From positions 1-64,000 of the forward strand of contig JAVVWP010000004.1 in the NCBI GenBank assembly GCA_036652055.1: 64,000 nt of DNA, given 5' to 3'. The notes under the pieces are model-generated. The model did not search any database and had not been told where the DNA came from. It saw only the letters and a program-made list of their open reading frames with translations. The translations under genes were made by a program, and so were the position numbers. Every line of letters starts with the position of its first letter. The stretch's first letter is position 1. Of the stretch, positions 1 through 8,535 are shown piece by piece. This DNA is from Fimenecus sp036652055 (lineage in GTDB: Bacteria > Bacillota > Clostridia > Oscillospirales > Acutalibacteraceae).

Positions 1-54
1 CATTGTATCTGGCATTGTTATATCATCTATTTTCTTTTTTATCCAATTAAGCAT
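1..54 (-). CDS. N-terminus of unknown protein (cut by window edge)
   Basis: Only the first 18 codons of a leftward gene are inside the window. They begin at an ATG whose complement lies at 52-54 and read MLNWIKKKIDDITMPDTM. A strong Shine-Dalgarno (AAAGGTGGT on the minus strand, complement 61-69) sits at good spacing, so the start is believable. The visible segment is basic and amphipathic, and no family can be named from it. It diverges from the DUF421 gene across about 80 bases. Confidence 0.55.
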   Translation of the reverse strand, partial: MLNWIKKKIDDITMPDTM

Positions 55-134
55 AAAATCACCACCTTTTATATTATTGCCAAAATATTTTTGATATTCT
101 TTGAAATATTGCAAAATATAATTTTGGTGATAGT

Positions 135-809
135 ATGCTTATTTCTCTTTTTAGAACTGTAATTCTATATATTTTAGTTATTTGCACAATGCGTATACTC
201 GGAAAACGACAAATTGGTCAGCTTCAGCCTGCTGAATTTGTAATAACACTTCTTTTATCAGAAATTTTAGTTATTCCAATGCAAGACACTCAGCTACCAT
301 TAATTAACACTTTTATTCCTGCGTTTTTGTTAGTTGGATTTGAAATTTTAATTTCTGTTATAAGTCTTAAAAGCATTAAATTTCGTTCAATTCTTCAGGG
401 CAATTCACTAATTGTTATTAGTAACGGAGTTCTTGACCAAAAGCAGCTAAAAAGGCTTCGATTTACTATTGACGATTTATTAGAAGCTCTTAGAAAAAAA
501 GATGTTTTTGACATTTCAATTGTACAATACGCAATTGTTGAAACCGATGGAACGCTAAGTGTTATGTTAAAGCCTGAATTTGACACCCCTGATGCTAAGG
601 ATTTTAATCACATAAAATTAGAAAAAAAAGGTCTTGCCTGTGTAATTATAAGCGACGGTGAAATTATCACAACTGATTTTAAGGAATGCGGTTTAACAAA
701 GTACAAATTTAATAAAATAATAGAAAAATATAATATTGATATTAAAAACACTATGCTTATGACTATTGATAAATATGGAAACAAGACGATAATAAAAAAG
801 GAAGTTTGA
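135..809 (+). CDS. DUF421 (YetF-type) membrane protein
   Basis: A 224-residue protein of the DUF421/YetF family. Hydrophobic segments cover roughly residues 4-20, 30-50 and 56-78. The N-terminal half has the family pattern RILGKRQIGQLQPAEFVITLLLSE (seen here in pieces: RILGKRQIGQL, then PAEFV). The C-terminal half is a soluble mixed alpha/beta domain with IDDLLEALR. Family members are inner-membrane proteins, often linked to sporulation or stress in Firmicutes; their biochemical role is not established. The start ATG follows TTTGGTGATAGT. The next gene begins one base after the stop, so the two are very probably co-transcribed. Confidence 0.85.
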   Translation: MLISLFRTVILYILVICTMRILGKRQIGQLQPAEFVITLLLSEILVIPMQDTQLPLINTFIPAFLLVGFEILISVISLKSIKFRSILQGNSLIVISNGVLDQKQLKRLRFTIDDLLEALRKKDVFDISIVQYAIVETDGTLSVMLKPEFDTPDAKDFNHIKLEKKGLACVIISDGEIITTDFKECGLTKYKFNKIIEKYNIDIKNTMLMTIDKYGNKTIIKKEV

Positions 810-810
810 A

Positions 811-1191
811 TTGAACAGAATTATTACTTCAATTGTTCTCATCGGTCTTAGCTGCTTTCTTGCTATATTTGGATATTTCAATCTTAAAAGTATTTGTGAA
901 GATGAAATTATTAATGTTAAGGAAATTATAACTGCAATTGAAGAAACCGATGATGACAAAATAAAAAAAGCTGTTGAAAATACAACAGCTTTTTGGAATA
1001 AGAAAAATAAATTAATGGGTATTTATATTAATCACAGTGAAATGGATGAAATTCAGATAAATATTAAAAGCCTTGATGACCTCTGTAAAAGCAAAGACTA
1101 TGAGGAACTTTTAGAAATTTCATATAATTCTATTTATCATTTAGAGCATATCGGTGAAACCGAAGATCCCTCAATCGGCAATATATTCTAA
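811..1191 (+). CDS. DUF4363 family membrane-anchored protein
   Basis: A 126-residue protein. It has one N-terminal membrane segment (about residues 4-21, ITSIVLIGLSCFLAIFGYF) followed by a helical, acidic extracytoplasmic domain. Size and layout match DUF4363, which in Clostridia is usually encoded directly behind a DUF421 gene, as here. The start is TTG at 811, one base after the DUF421 stop, with AAAAAGGAAG just upstream as ribosome binding site. The visible domain ends with HLEHIGETEDPSIGNIF. The partnership with DUF421 is inferred from context; no catalytic motif is visible. Confidence 0.75.
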   Translation: MNRIITSIVLIGLSCFLAIFGYFNLKSICEDEIINVKEIITAIEETDDDKIKKAVENTTAFWNKKNKLMGIYINHSEMDEIQINIKSLDDLCKSKDYEELLEISYNSIYHLEHIGETEDPSIGNIF

Positions 1192-2166
1192 TTATTTATT
1201 GTAAATTTTGTTTTTAACAAGCTCTATGCAAAGCTCATTAAGCCCGTCAAAGCTATCTCTTGTAAAGCTTTTTGCAACAACAAATTTTGGCATCATATAT
1301 GAAGGCAGAAAGGCACTAACATCAGTAATTGCTTTTCTAAAATCAATCGCCTTATCTCCACAATACAAAATAATAGTATCAGGGTTAAAAACTGTAATCA
1401 CCGTTTGAAGCCTAAATTCGTAGTAATCTTGTGGCTGATTTATTAAGCTTTTAGGTGCAGGGGCATATGTTATCTCGCCTGCCGCTGCTTTTGAGCCTCT
1501 AAGCACATTTCCATTAATTAAAAATCCAAATCCATAGCCACTATGACCGAACGCTGAGGATATTATTATTTTTTCTTTATAATCATCATCATATTTTTGG
1601 CTCGACTTTGCAAGTGCTTTCAGATTATTTTCAACAATAACATCAATTTTAAAAAGATTTTCCAAGTGCCTTTTTAAATTAAATCCATTTAGATGTCTTA
1701 GCTTATAACAATCTAAAATCACGCCATTATCTATAACACCGCCAATTGAAATTGAAACACTGCTGATTTTATTATATTCTGATTTTAATTCGCTTATAAC
1801 TCTTTCAAAATCTTCTAAAATATTAGCATATTTAACCTGTGTTTCTCCTTTTTTGACAACTTTGCCAACAAAATCTCTAATCTCAAAGTGCAACTTTTCA
1901 TTATCTAAAATTAACAAAAGAAAGTGCGTGTATTGAGGATTTAAGCTGTATTGCCTCGCTTTTCTGCCACCTGTTGAGTCAGCGATTTCATCAACATTTA
2001 CCATTCCTATTTCTACTGCAAAGTCTATTGCTCTTGTGACAGTTGGAAGACTAAGCCCAATTTTTTCAGAAATAGTTGGAATTGTTGATAGATTGTTTTT
2101 TAAAAAATAATCCCATATAAGATTGTAATTAATTGTCTTTACAAGACCTAAGTTGGCTTTTTTCAA
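1192..2166 (-). CDS. ROK-type transcriptional repressor (first paralogue)
   Basis: A 324-residue protein with an N-terminal winged helix-turn-helix (about residues 12-65, TIPTISEKIGLSLPTVTRAIDFAVEIG) joined to a ROK sugar-binding fold. The ROK fold shows the SISIGG phosphate-type loop (about 138-143), a GHSGYGFGFLINGNVLRGSKAAAGEI segment (given in part) and a C-terminal FNPDTIILYCGD. Classical ROK repressors have CxCGxxGC zinc ligands after the AGEI motif; these are absent, and the protein is shorter than NagC or XylR. The start is TTG at 2166, chosen because GAGGTGG lies seven bases upstream. It converges on the DUF4363 gene and has its own promoter at 2217-2245. The inducer cannot be read from sequence. 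Confidence 0.85.
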   Translation of the reverse strand: MKKANLGLVKTINYNLIWDYFLKNNLSTIPTISEKIGLSLPTVTRAIDFAVEIGMVNVDEIADSTGGRKARQYSLNPQYTHFLLLILDNEKLHFEIRDFVGKVVKKGETQVKYANILEDFERVISELKSEYNKISSVSISIGGVIDNGVILDCYKLRHLNGFNLKRHLENLFKIDVIVENNLKALAKSSQKYDDDYKEKIIISSAFGHSGYGFGFLINGNVLRGSKAAAGEITYAPAPKSLINQPQDYYEFRLQTVITVFNPDTIILYCGDKAIDFRKAITDVSAFLPSYMMPKFVVAKSFTRDSFDGLNELCIELVKNKIYNK

Positions 2167-2216
2167 TATTCCACCTCAATAAAACTTTATAAAATCATAT
2201 TAATAAGTATGTGAAT

Positions 2217-2245
2217 ATTATAATCTATTTGCTTTCAATATGCAA
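2217..2245 (-). promoter_or_regulatory. Sigma-A-type promoter of the first ROK gene
   Basis: On the minus strand TTGCAT (complement 2240-2245), 17 bases, then TATAAT (complement 2217-2222), about 50 bases upstream of the TTG start at 2166. Confidence 0.65.
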
Positions 2246-2283
2246 CAACAGAATTTTTCGCTTTTTGCTTGTTTGTTAGAATT

Positions 2284-2325
2284 ACAAAAAACAGCTGCAT
2301 ATCCAAAATTTATGGAGATGCAGCT
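2284..2325 (-). terminator. Rho-independent terminator of the PTS IIC-like gene
   Basis: On the minus strand AGCTGCATCTCCA and TGGATATGCAGCT form a long near-perfect stem around an AT-rich loop, followed by G and six T. It lies immediately after the stop codon of the IIC-like gene at 2334. Confidence 0.85.
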
Positions 2326-2333
2326 ATCATTTT

Positions 2334-3752
2334 TTATTGTTTAGCTTCTTTGATTTGCTTGTATTTTTTATGAAGCTTTTTTGCGTATTCTCTAAATTCT
2401 ATTACTATGTCACCATTTGGCTCGATATTAGTTTTGCTTTTAACTTGATGCTTGTATGCAATGTGCCTTGCAAATAATATAAATGCTCCGCCTATTAAAG
2501 CTCCAAATAAAATTATAAAGAAAAGTGGTATACGACAGCTTAAAAAGTCGCCCGAGCGAAGTGGCAAGGTAAATGATATATAGAACTCGTTTTGAGCAAA
2601 AATCTCTGAAAATGTTGCACCACCAGCGTATTTTGGAAGTTCATTTATATAAGAAAAGTTGATGATTTTAAATGGTGCTACCATTAAACCAGTTGCACCC
2701 GAACCGAGCATTATGCCAGGTATTACTGTAAGCGGACTTCTATATGCGTAAAGCATTGAAAAAGAAACTGTTAATTTTACATTTTCAAAAAAAGCATTAA
2801 TAGGACCGCTTATTGAAAGATTGGTATCGTCGGTATCAAAATATCCGCCTTTTTTAGTAATCTTATTTAAAATGAATGTCATAAATGGAACCCAGCCTGT
2901 GGTTATAAAGCACGCTCCATAAATTGTCATAAGCCTTGCATCGCCACCTGCCAACGCTGCAATAGCCACAGAGAACGCTGCCATTGAAACAGGACCAATT
3001 ATGTCAAATCCAACCATAAGCCCCATTACAAGCCCACAAAGCACTATGCTTGTTCCTGAAAGCGAGGTAAGAGGTTCTATTAAAGCATTTCCAAGAGCGT
3101 TAAATGGAATTTGAACTCCATATCTTATAAGTAAAAATGTTATTGCACAACTAACAACAGGAAGTAAAAGTATTAGAACTATTAAATCAACTTGTTCTAA
3201 TATATTTATGCTTTTTAAATCGGCAGGTATTTTTTTGTTTTTCGCTTTTAGTTCATCTAATTTTTTATCAAGCTTTTTTGAAAGCCCCTCTTTTACACCA
3301 TTCCAACCGATAAACAAATATTTGATTAAGTATGCCATAAAAACCGCCATTATAAGGTAGCCCATATAGCCTATATTGACGCCACCTCCAAAATTAAGAG
3401 GTGATGAAAAAAATGCTTTATACATTTGCTCTGCTGGAACAGGCGTTCCTGCAAAATGTGCAAAATATATACTTAGTGAAAGTGCGGGAGCAAGTGCCGG
3501 AAGCCCTGCAATTAAATAGCAAAGCACTACCACCATTGCAACAAAGAAAAAATCTGTTGCCCAAAAAAGAATAAACCATAAAATGCTTTCATTTTGTGGC
3601 TCTAAAGCACCTAAAATATGCTTAACTCCAAATAGATTTTGTATTACAAAGAAAAAGCCTGCCCCCAAAGCACCAAAAAGTTGAACAACAAACATTATTG
3701 ATGTTGTTCGGTACACATTCTTCCTTAAATCCCTAACTTCGCTTTTAAACAT
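2334..3752 (-). CDS. Orphan PTS fructose-type IIC-like membrane permease
   Basis: A 472-residue polytopic membrane protein with about ten hydrophobic segments. The region PLTSLSGTSIVLCGLVMGL followed by VGFDIIGPVSMAAFS resembles the fructose-family IIC signature (FDMGGPVNKAA). A later PLTVIPGIMLGSGATG resembles the IIC segment DPLRVIPS. The usual GITEGAIP motif is replaced by a stretch ending MLYAYRSP, so a key conserved acidic residue appears to be missing. There is a cytoplasmic lysine-rich loop around residues 155-180 and a basic C-terminus. No IIA, IIB or HPr domain is fused or encoded nearby. It may work as a facilitator, depend on distant IIA/IIB proteins, or have another role. RBS is AGGGGGA; promoter and terminator are its own. 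Confidence 0.65.
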   Translation of the reverse strand: MFKSEVRDLRKNVYRTTSIMFVVQLFGALGAGFFFVIQNLFGVKHILGALEPQNESILWFILFWATDFFFVAMVVVLCYLIAGLPALAPALSLSIYFAHFAGTPVPAEQMYKAFFSSPLNFGGGVNIGYMGYLIMAVFMAYLIKYLFIGWNGVKEGLSKKLDKKLDELKAKNKKIPADLKSINILEQVDLIVLILLLPVVSCAITFLLIRYGVQIPFNALGNALIEPLTSLSGTSIVLCGLVMGLMVGFDIIGPVSMAAFSVAIAALAGGDARLMTIYGACFITTGWVPFMTFILNKITKKGGYFDTDDTNLSISGPINAFFENVKLTVSFSMLYAYRSPLTVIPGIMLGSGATGLMVAPFKIINFSYINELPKYAGGATFSEIFAQNEFYISFTLPLRSGDFLSCRIPLFFIILFGALIGGAFILFARHIAYKHQVKSKTNIEPNGDIVIEFREYAKKLHKKYKQIKEAKQ

Positions 3753-3788
3753 AAAAATCCCCCTATAATATTTTTCAATTACTATTAG

Positions 3789-3817
3789 ATGATAGCATAT
3801 ATTTACACATCACGCAA
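3789..3817 (-). promoter_or_regulatory. Promoter of the IIC-like gene
   Basis: On the minus strand TTGCGT (complement 3812-3817), 17 bases, TATCAT (complement 3789-3794). The -10 overlaps a 13-base motif ATGATAGCATATA that recurs just upstream of lacZ at 57903-57915. Confidence 0.55.
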
Positions 3818-3904
3818 TATAAAGAGCCTTTTAATATTAAATCATTTATATTTTTTGTATAATATAAAAATTCCAAGGAAATAATATTATTGGAGGTTTT
3901 AAAA

Positions 3905-4258
3905 ATGATTTTTCTTAAAGCTTTTTTAGTCGGCGGAATTATTTGCGTTATAGGTCAGCTTTTAATTGATGTTACCAAGCTTACACCTGCAAGAATACTT
4001 GTAACTTTTGTCGTTTTAGGCGTTGTTTTAGGTGGGCTTGGAATTTATCAGCCACTCGTTGAATGGGCAGGAGCTGGGGCGAGCGTTCCCTTGACGGGTT
4101 TTGGCAATATGTTAGTCCTCGGAACACAAAAAGCCATTGCAGAGCAAGGTGTTTTGGGAATTATTACAGGACCACTAACTGCTGGTTCTGCGGGCATAAT
4201 GGCAGCAATTTTAAGTGGTTTGGCAGTTTCATTTTTAGCAAAGCCAAAAAGCAAATAA
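3905..4258 (+). CDS. spoVAE: Stage V sporulation protein AE-like (SpoVAC/SpoVAEb family)
   Basis: A 117-residue, almost entirely hydrophobic protein with four or so membrane segments and the family signatures GQLLIDVTKLTPARILV, FGNMLVLGTQKAIAEQG and GPLTAGSAGIMAAI. SpoVA proteins form the inner spore-membrane channel that moves dipicolinic acid during sporulation and germination. The start is the ATG at 3905, eight bases after TGGAGG; an in-frame TTG at 3890 overlaps that ribosome binding site and is rejected. A TATAAT lies near 3859-3864. The other spoVA genes are not adjacent. The gene ends into a bidirectional terminator. Confidence 0.85.
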   Translation: MIFLKAFLVGGIICVIGQLLIDVTKLTPARILVTFVVLGVVLGGLGIYQPLVEWAGAGASVPLTGFGNMLVLGTQKAIAEQGVLGIITGPLTAGSAGIMAAILSGLAVSFLAKPKSK

Positions 4259-4262
4259 TAAA

Positions 4263-4318
4263 GCGAAAAATCAGCTACCTTACTATCACAATTAGTAAAG
4301 CAGCTGATTTTAATATTA
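4263..4318. terminator. Bidirectional terminator between spoVAE and the GH36 operon
   Basis: AAATCAGCT and AGCTGATTT form an outer stem and TTACTA/TTAGTAA an inner one. T-rich sequence follows on the plus side, and the complementary A-run serves the minus strand. It closes two convergent units. Confidence 0.8.
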
Positions 4319-4319
4319 A

Positions 4320-5972
4320 TTAATTATGTTCGCCTGTCATTATATTAAACACAAGCTTTTTAGCTTTTTTATTTTCGATATAGTCAACAACGCATATGTC
4401 ATTATTAACATCAACTGAAATTAACTTTGCACCATCTTCTGAAAAAGTATCTCTAAGACATTCAAATTGTTCTTTATTATAGCGATTAACATCATCAGAG
4501 GTGAAAATAACTCCGCCAAAAATCTTAATGAATTTTGCTAAAAGCTTTCTTTGCTCAAATGTGAATTTCACATTATAATCACGAATTAAAAACACATCGG
4601 GATCGCAAAGGAATGCTCTTTCGTTTAAATGGCGACGATATATGCTATTGTTTAGTGCATTTATTGTTGAAACATCTTCACGGTGCATCATTTTTCTTGA
4701 TAAAGAATTTTTCCAATTAAGTGACATATCAGCACCAATACGCATATATTCTACTTTTCCAAAGCAAGGCATCATTTGAACTCCACAGCCGAGTATTTTT
4801 TTATTATCTCCGACTGCTTCACGAATGAGGTCAATAGCATCATACATTATTTCGCCACGAGTTTTATTGTTTCTTGGCAAAATTGCCGCTGCGTATAGAA
4901 AATCAAGCTTTACGAGGTCATATCCCCATTCATTTAAAATAACATTAAAGAATTTTTTGATATAATCACGAACTTCTTCATTATAGATGTCAACTGCATA
5001 AAAACCGCCCCAGTTTCCACCAACACAAATAGGTTTTCCTTTTTCATTGCAAATCAGCCAATCGGGGTGCTGTTTTACAAGCTGAGAATTATGTTGAATA
5101 CCAAAGGGTGCAAGCCAAATACCAGCCTGTAAATTATTTTTATGTATTGCCTGTGCAATCGGTTTCATTCCATTAGGGAATTTCTTTTTGTCTACATTAA
5201 GCCATTCGCCAACTGCAACCTGATAGCCATCATCTATTTGGAAAGTGTCAAAAAGACCATTTGCTTTACTGCAAAGAGCGTCTAAATCCCTTAAAATTAC
5301 CTCTTCGTTTATGTTTTGATAATAGTTATACCACGAAGTGTATCCTTTGATTTTTTTATCAGTCAACGGTTTAATATTCATAGCATCAAAATAACTGTCA
5401 AAAATCTCATCATATTCACCTTTTTTTGTGAAAAGGTCAAAGGCTGTATACTCACCGTTTATTGTAATTCCCTCAAGGTCTTTATAAATACGAATTTTGT
5501 TGTTATTCATATCTGCTTCTATTATTGTATATCCAGTTCTATCTGATAAAGAGCCTATTAAATCATAAATATTTCCTTTTCTGATATAGGCATATGAATT
5601 TGAATGAAAAACTCCCCTTTTTGTTTTATAGGAATTTGTAAATGTATAATCGCCTACATATTGAAGCCCCATATTTTTACCGATTGGGGTACTGCCAACA
5701 AAACCTATGCCTGGCATTTTTTCTGATTTTTCAAATTCTTTTGTATCTGTCCACGATTGAAATCCATTTGCAAAAAATCTATCGTTTCCCGAAAAATTAT
5801 AATCTCTTTCAAGATAGATTTTATTAATAACAGTGTCTTTCCTTGTGCTTAATTTGATTGTTATTCTGTTGTCAAGATAGTTTTCTGTAATTAAAATGTT
5901 TTCATCTGATTGCTTGATAATTCTTTTTTTTTCATCTAAATTGTAATCAATATGAATAGTGTAATTTGACAT
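4320..5972 (-). CDS. Alpha-galactosidase-like glycoside hydrolase (GH36)
   Basis: A 550-residue protein with an N-terminal beta domain (to about residue 200), a TIM-barrel and a short C-terminal domain. Barrel signatures of GH clan D are clear: SWYNYYQ (213-219), FQIDDGYQ (244-251), VKLDFLYAA with predicted nucleophile Asp357, LGCGVQMMP (394-402), and RIGADMS with predicted acid/base Asp415. It probably removes terminal alpha-galactose from oligosaccharides taken up by the neighbouring GPH symporter. No signal peptide is visible, so it is cytoplasmic. It is shorter than large bacterial AgaA-type enzymes (about 730 residues). It is the last gene of the ROK-symporter-GH36 operon. Substrate is inferred; another alpha-glycoside is possible. 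Confidence 0.85.
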   Translation of the reverse strand: MSNYTIHIDYNLDEKKRIIKQSDENILITENYLDNRITIKLSTRKDTVINKIYLERDYNFSGNDRFFANGFQSWTDTKEFEKSEKMPGIGFVGSTPIGKNMGLQYVGDYTFTNSYKTKRGVFHSNSYAYIRKGNIYDLIGSLSDRTGYTIIEADMNNNKIRIYKDLEGITINGEYTAFDLFTKKGEYDEIFDSYFDAMNIKPLTDKKIKGYTSWYNYYQNINEEVILRDLDALCSKANGLFDTFQIDDGYQVAVGEWLNVDKKKFPNGMKPIAQAIHKNNLQAGIWLAPFGIQHNSQLVKQHPDWLICNEKGKPICVGGNWGGFYAVDIYNEEVRDYIKKFFNVILNEWGYDLVKLDFLYAAAILPRNNKTRGEIMYDAIDLIREAVGDNKKILGCGVQMMPCFGKVEYMRIGADMSLNWKNSLSRKMMHREDVSTINALNNSIYRRHLNERAFLCDPDVFLIRDYNVKFTFEQRKLLAKFIKIFGGVIFTSDDVNRYNKEQFECLRDTFSEDGAKLISVDVNNDICVVDYIENKKAKKLVFNIMTGEHN

Positions 5973-6003
5973 TTCAAATTCTCCATAATATTTATAAATT
6001 AAA

Positions 6004-7479
6004 TTATTGTTTTTCTGCTCTCTTTTTAAGTTCTGCTATTATTCCATCATGCTTTGCTTTAGTCATTTTGCAAAGTAGGAATGGGAGTGCAGAAAATACC
6101 GAGGCTACAAGTGCTACTAAAATACTTGCGGTGATTATTGGCTCTCTGACTGCTGCATCTAATAAAAGGTCATAATTTGTTGTTCCGTCAATACCTGCAA
6201 CAAGCCCATAATGCTCATAAATAAATGTTAAAACAAATGTTGCAAAAATTCCGCCTACTACTGAGAATAAAAGCTGAATATTTTGAACAAATCCCTCAAC
6301 TCTCTCGTTGGTTTTAAGCTGTTGATAATCGAGTGCATCTGCTGTTAATGAGGTTTGAATTATATACTGCGGTCCGCTTGCAAAGTTAAACAAGAATAAT
6401 GCAATTACATAAAATACAACGCTCGTTTTAAAGGTTAATACCATTATTGCAGCAGCGACAGCATTAGCCATAAATGATGCAAAGCCGAACTTTTTAATTC
6501 CCATTTTACTAATTAAAATTGGAGCTAAAAGCATTCCAGGAATAAAAGCGGTTGATGTAATTGTAGGTAATATTCCATACATTACACTGCTTTCGAGCTG
6601 ATAAAGACATATCCAACCAAGAAGTACACCTATTGCGCCTCTAAATCCATCAAAAAACTTTGAAAATGAAACAATCCAAAAATCACGGTTTGATGCAAAC
6701 TGCTTTAAGCCATCAATTATATTTACTTTTTCTTTTGCTTCTTTTGGCTTGATAACACGCTCTTTTGTTTTAAACATTACAACAAGACCTAATGAAAATC
6801 CTACGATTGTAAATGCAGGTAAAAGAATTCTATATGCTTGAATGTTGAGCATTCCTTTTGCACCAAAAAATATACCTGCGAACACTGGGAGAATAAGGCT
6901 AACGAGTGATGGCCCTAAATTAGCAATAAATTCTGAAATGCTCATTATCTTTGTGCGTTCGTCTGAATTTGGAGAAATAACTTGAGAAATTCCCATATAA
7001 GCATTGTTATAGATGTGCTGACCTATGTATAAAATATTATAAAAAATGCCTATTAAAACCATTTTTGTGAGGTTGCTACCATCAAGTGGAACAAACCAAG
7101 TTATTCCAATAACTCCGATAAGACAAGGAATTCCAGCCCATAAAAGGTAAGGTCTGAACTTGCCCATTTTTGTATTTGTATTATCTACTATCCAGCTTAC
7201 TATTGGCGTTTTTAGAACACTTATTATGTTTGAAATGACAAAAAGAATTAATATGTTTGATGGGCTTAACTTGTAAATTGAACCTACTAAGAAACAAGTC
7301 GCCGACATATTTATTTGCCCCATCATTGCATTAACAGTTTTTACACCTATTCCAGCTCCGCTGAAAATTGCGATTTCTTTGTTGGAAACATAATTTCCCT
7401 CTTTTGGCGCTTTCCAATAGGTTTTTACATCAGTGATTGCTCCGCCTAATTTTTGGACTAACTCCCCTGCTTTACTCAT
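6004..7479 (-). CDS. GPH-type (MFS) sugar:cation symporter
   Basis: A 491-residue polytopic protein of the glycoside-pentoside-hexuronide:cation symporter family (MelB-like), with about twelve membrane segments. Family-type features are a DNTNTKMGKFRPYLLWAGIP loop (given in part: NTKMGKFRPY) between segments 2 and 3, an SDERTKIMSISEF loop, and a second-half GPQYIIQTSLTADALDYQQ. The C-terminus is lysine-rich. It should import a galactoside or similar sugar with a cation for the GH36 enzyme encoded next. A good ribosome binding site (AAAGGAGAAAAAGAAA) precedes the ATG. It lies 22 bases behind the ROK repressor gene, in the same transcription unit. Confidence 0.9.
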   Translation of the reverse strand: MSKAGELVQKLGGAITDVKTYWKAPKEGNYVSNKEIAIFSGAGIGVKTVNAMMGQINMSATCFLVGSIYKLSPSNILILFVISNIISVLKTPIVSWIVDNTNTKMGKFRPYLLWAGIPCLIGVIGITWFVPLDGSNLTKMVLIGIFYNILYIGQHIYNNAYMGISQVISPNSDERTKIMSISEFIANLGPSLVSLILPVFAGIFFGAKGMLNIQAYRILLPAFTIVGFSLGLVVMFKTKERVIKPKEAKEKVNIIDGLKQFASNRDFWIVSFSKFFDGFRGAIGVLLGWICLYQLESSVMYGILPTITSTAFIPGMLLAPILISKMGIKKFGFASFMANAVAAAIMVLTFKTSVVFYVIALFLFNFASGPQYIIQTSLTADALDYQQLKTNERVEGFVQNIQLLFSVVGGIFATFVLTFIYEHYGLVAGIDGTTNYDLLLDAAVREPIITASILVALVASVFSALPFLLCKMTKAKHDGIIAELKKRAEKQ

Positions 7480-7501
7480 TTTCTTTTTCTCCTTTAATTA
7501 A

Positions 7502-8485
7502 TTATTCGAGTTTAATGTCTGAAATATCAATTTTTAAGGTATCTTTTGAAGCTAACTTTAAGCCATAAAATATGTCTTCTAAATAATTGTCTGAAATCGT
7601 AACCTCTGGAATTGCATATTTGGGTAAGGATTTTATTGCTTCTGCCATTATTTCATCAATTCTGTTTTGCCTTTCAGAACGATAGAAAACTATTTTTTCA
7701 GGATTTAAAAAAACTATTAAATTTCGCACTATTTTTGAACAATATCTAATTGATTTAATATCTTTTCTTATATCAGATACAAAAGAAATTTCGCCTGCAA
7801 AACCGTTATGCCCTTTAAGAACATTTCCATTTGCCATTTGACCAAGACCAATGCCATTATGGCCAAATTGAAGTGTTGCAACCACGCTGTTAAAAGGATT
7901 TTCTAATTTATTGCAAACCGACATAACAGTTAAGTTCATATCATTTTCTAAAATTATTGCTACTTTATATTTTTCTTCTAAGTATTTTTTAAAATCCATA
8001 CCATTAAAATCTGAATTGTAAAACCACTCTATAATTTTTCCATCATTAACAACGCATGGTAATGATATTGAAATTAAAGATATTTTATGATATTTTTCAA
8101 ATATTTTTTTGTAAAAGTAGTCGATTTCACCTTTTAAATTTTGCACTGAAATATCTTTTTTTTCATTAAAGCAAACCACATTTTTAAAATTTTCAGCTCT
8201 ACATACAAGGTGATTATTATCAATTGCAAAGTAAATTGCAAAGGCATAATCCTCACAAATTTTAAAGAGCTTCGCTTTTCTGCCACCCGTTGATGGCGCA
8301 ATGCTTGATTCACAAATCATATTTTCTTTGACACAATAATCTATTGTCTTTTTTATAGTTGGAACGCTTAAAAAAGTAGCGTCAGATATTTGTGAAATTG
8401 TCATCTCATCGCTTGATTTTAAAGTATCTAATATTAAATTAAAGTTATTGTTTTTTACTGCAATCATTTCATTTGCATCTGCCAT
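7502..8485 (-). CDS. ROK-type transcriptional repressor (second paralogue)
   Basis: About 327 residues. A winged helix-turn-helix (TISQISDATFLSVPTIKKTIDYC, in part) is followed by a ROK fold with SISLP, GHNGIGLGQMANGNVLKGHNG (in part), AGEIS and FLNPEKIVFYRSE. Like the paralogue at 1192-2166 it lacks the CxCGxxGC zinc motif. The start is the ATG at 8485 (MADANEM), placed six bases behind AGGAGG; an upstream in-frame ATG at 8509 would overlap that site. It heads the GPH/GH36 operon and probably represses it. An inverted repeat, TGTCAA-N8-TTGACA, covers its -35 box and is the likely operator. Confidence 0.85.
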   Translation of the reverse strand: MADANEMIAVKNNNFNLILDTLKSSDEMTISQISDATFLSVPTIKKTIDYCVKENMICESSIAPSTGGRKAKLFKICEDYAFAIYFAIDNNHLVCRAENFKNVVCFNEKKDISVQNLKGEIDYFYKKIFEKYHKISLISISLPCVVNDGKIIEWFYNSDFNGMDFKKYLEEKYKVAIILENDMNLTVMSVCNKLENPFNSVVATLQFGHNGIGLGQMANGNVLKGHNGFAGEISFVSDIRKDIKSIRYCSKIVRNLIVFLNPEKIVFYRSERQNRIDEIMAEAIKSLPKYAIPEVTISDNYLEDIFYGLKLASKDTLKIDISDIKLE

Positions 8486-8535
8486 TTTGGCCCTCCTTTT
8501 ACACTTCATAACTTTTTTAAGAGCGTTTAAAAACT

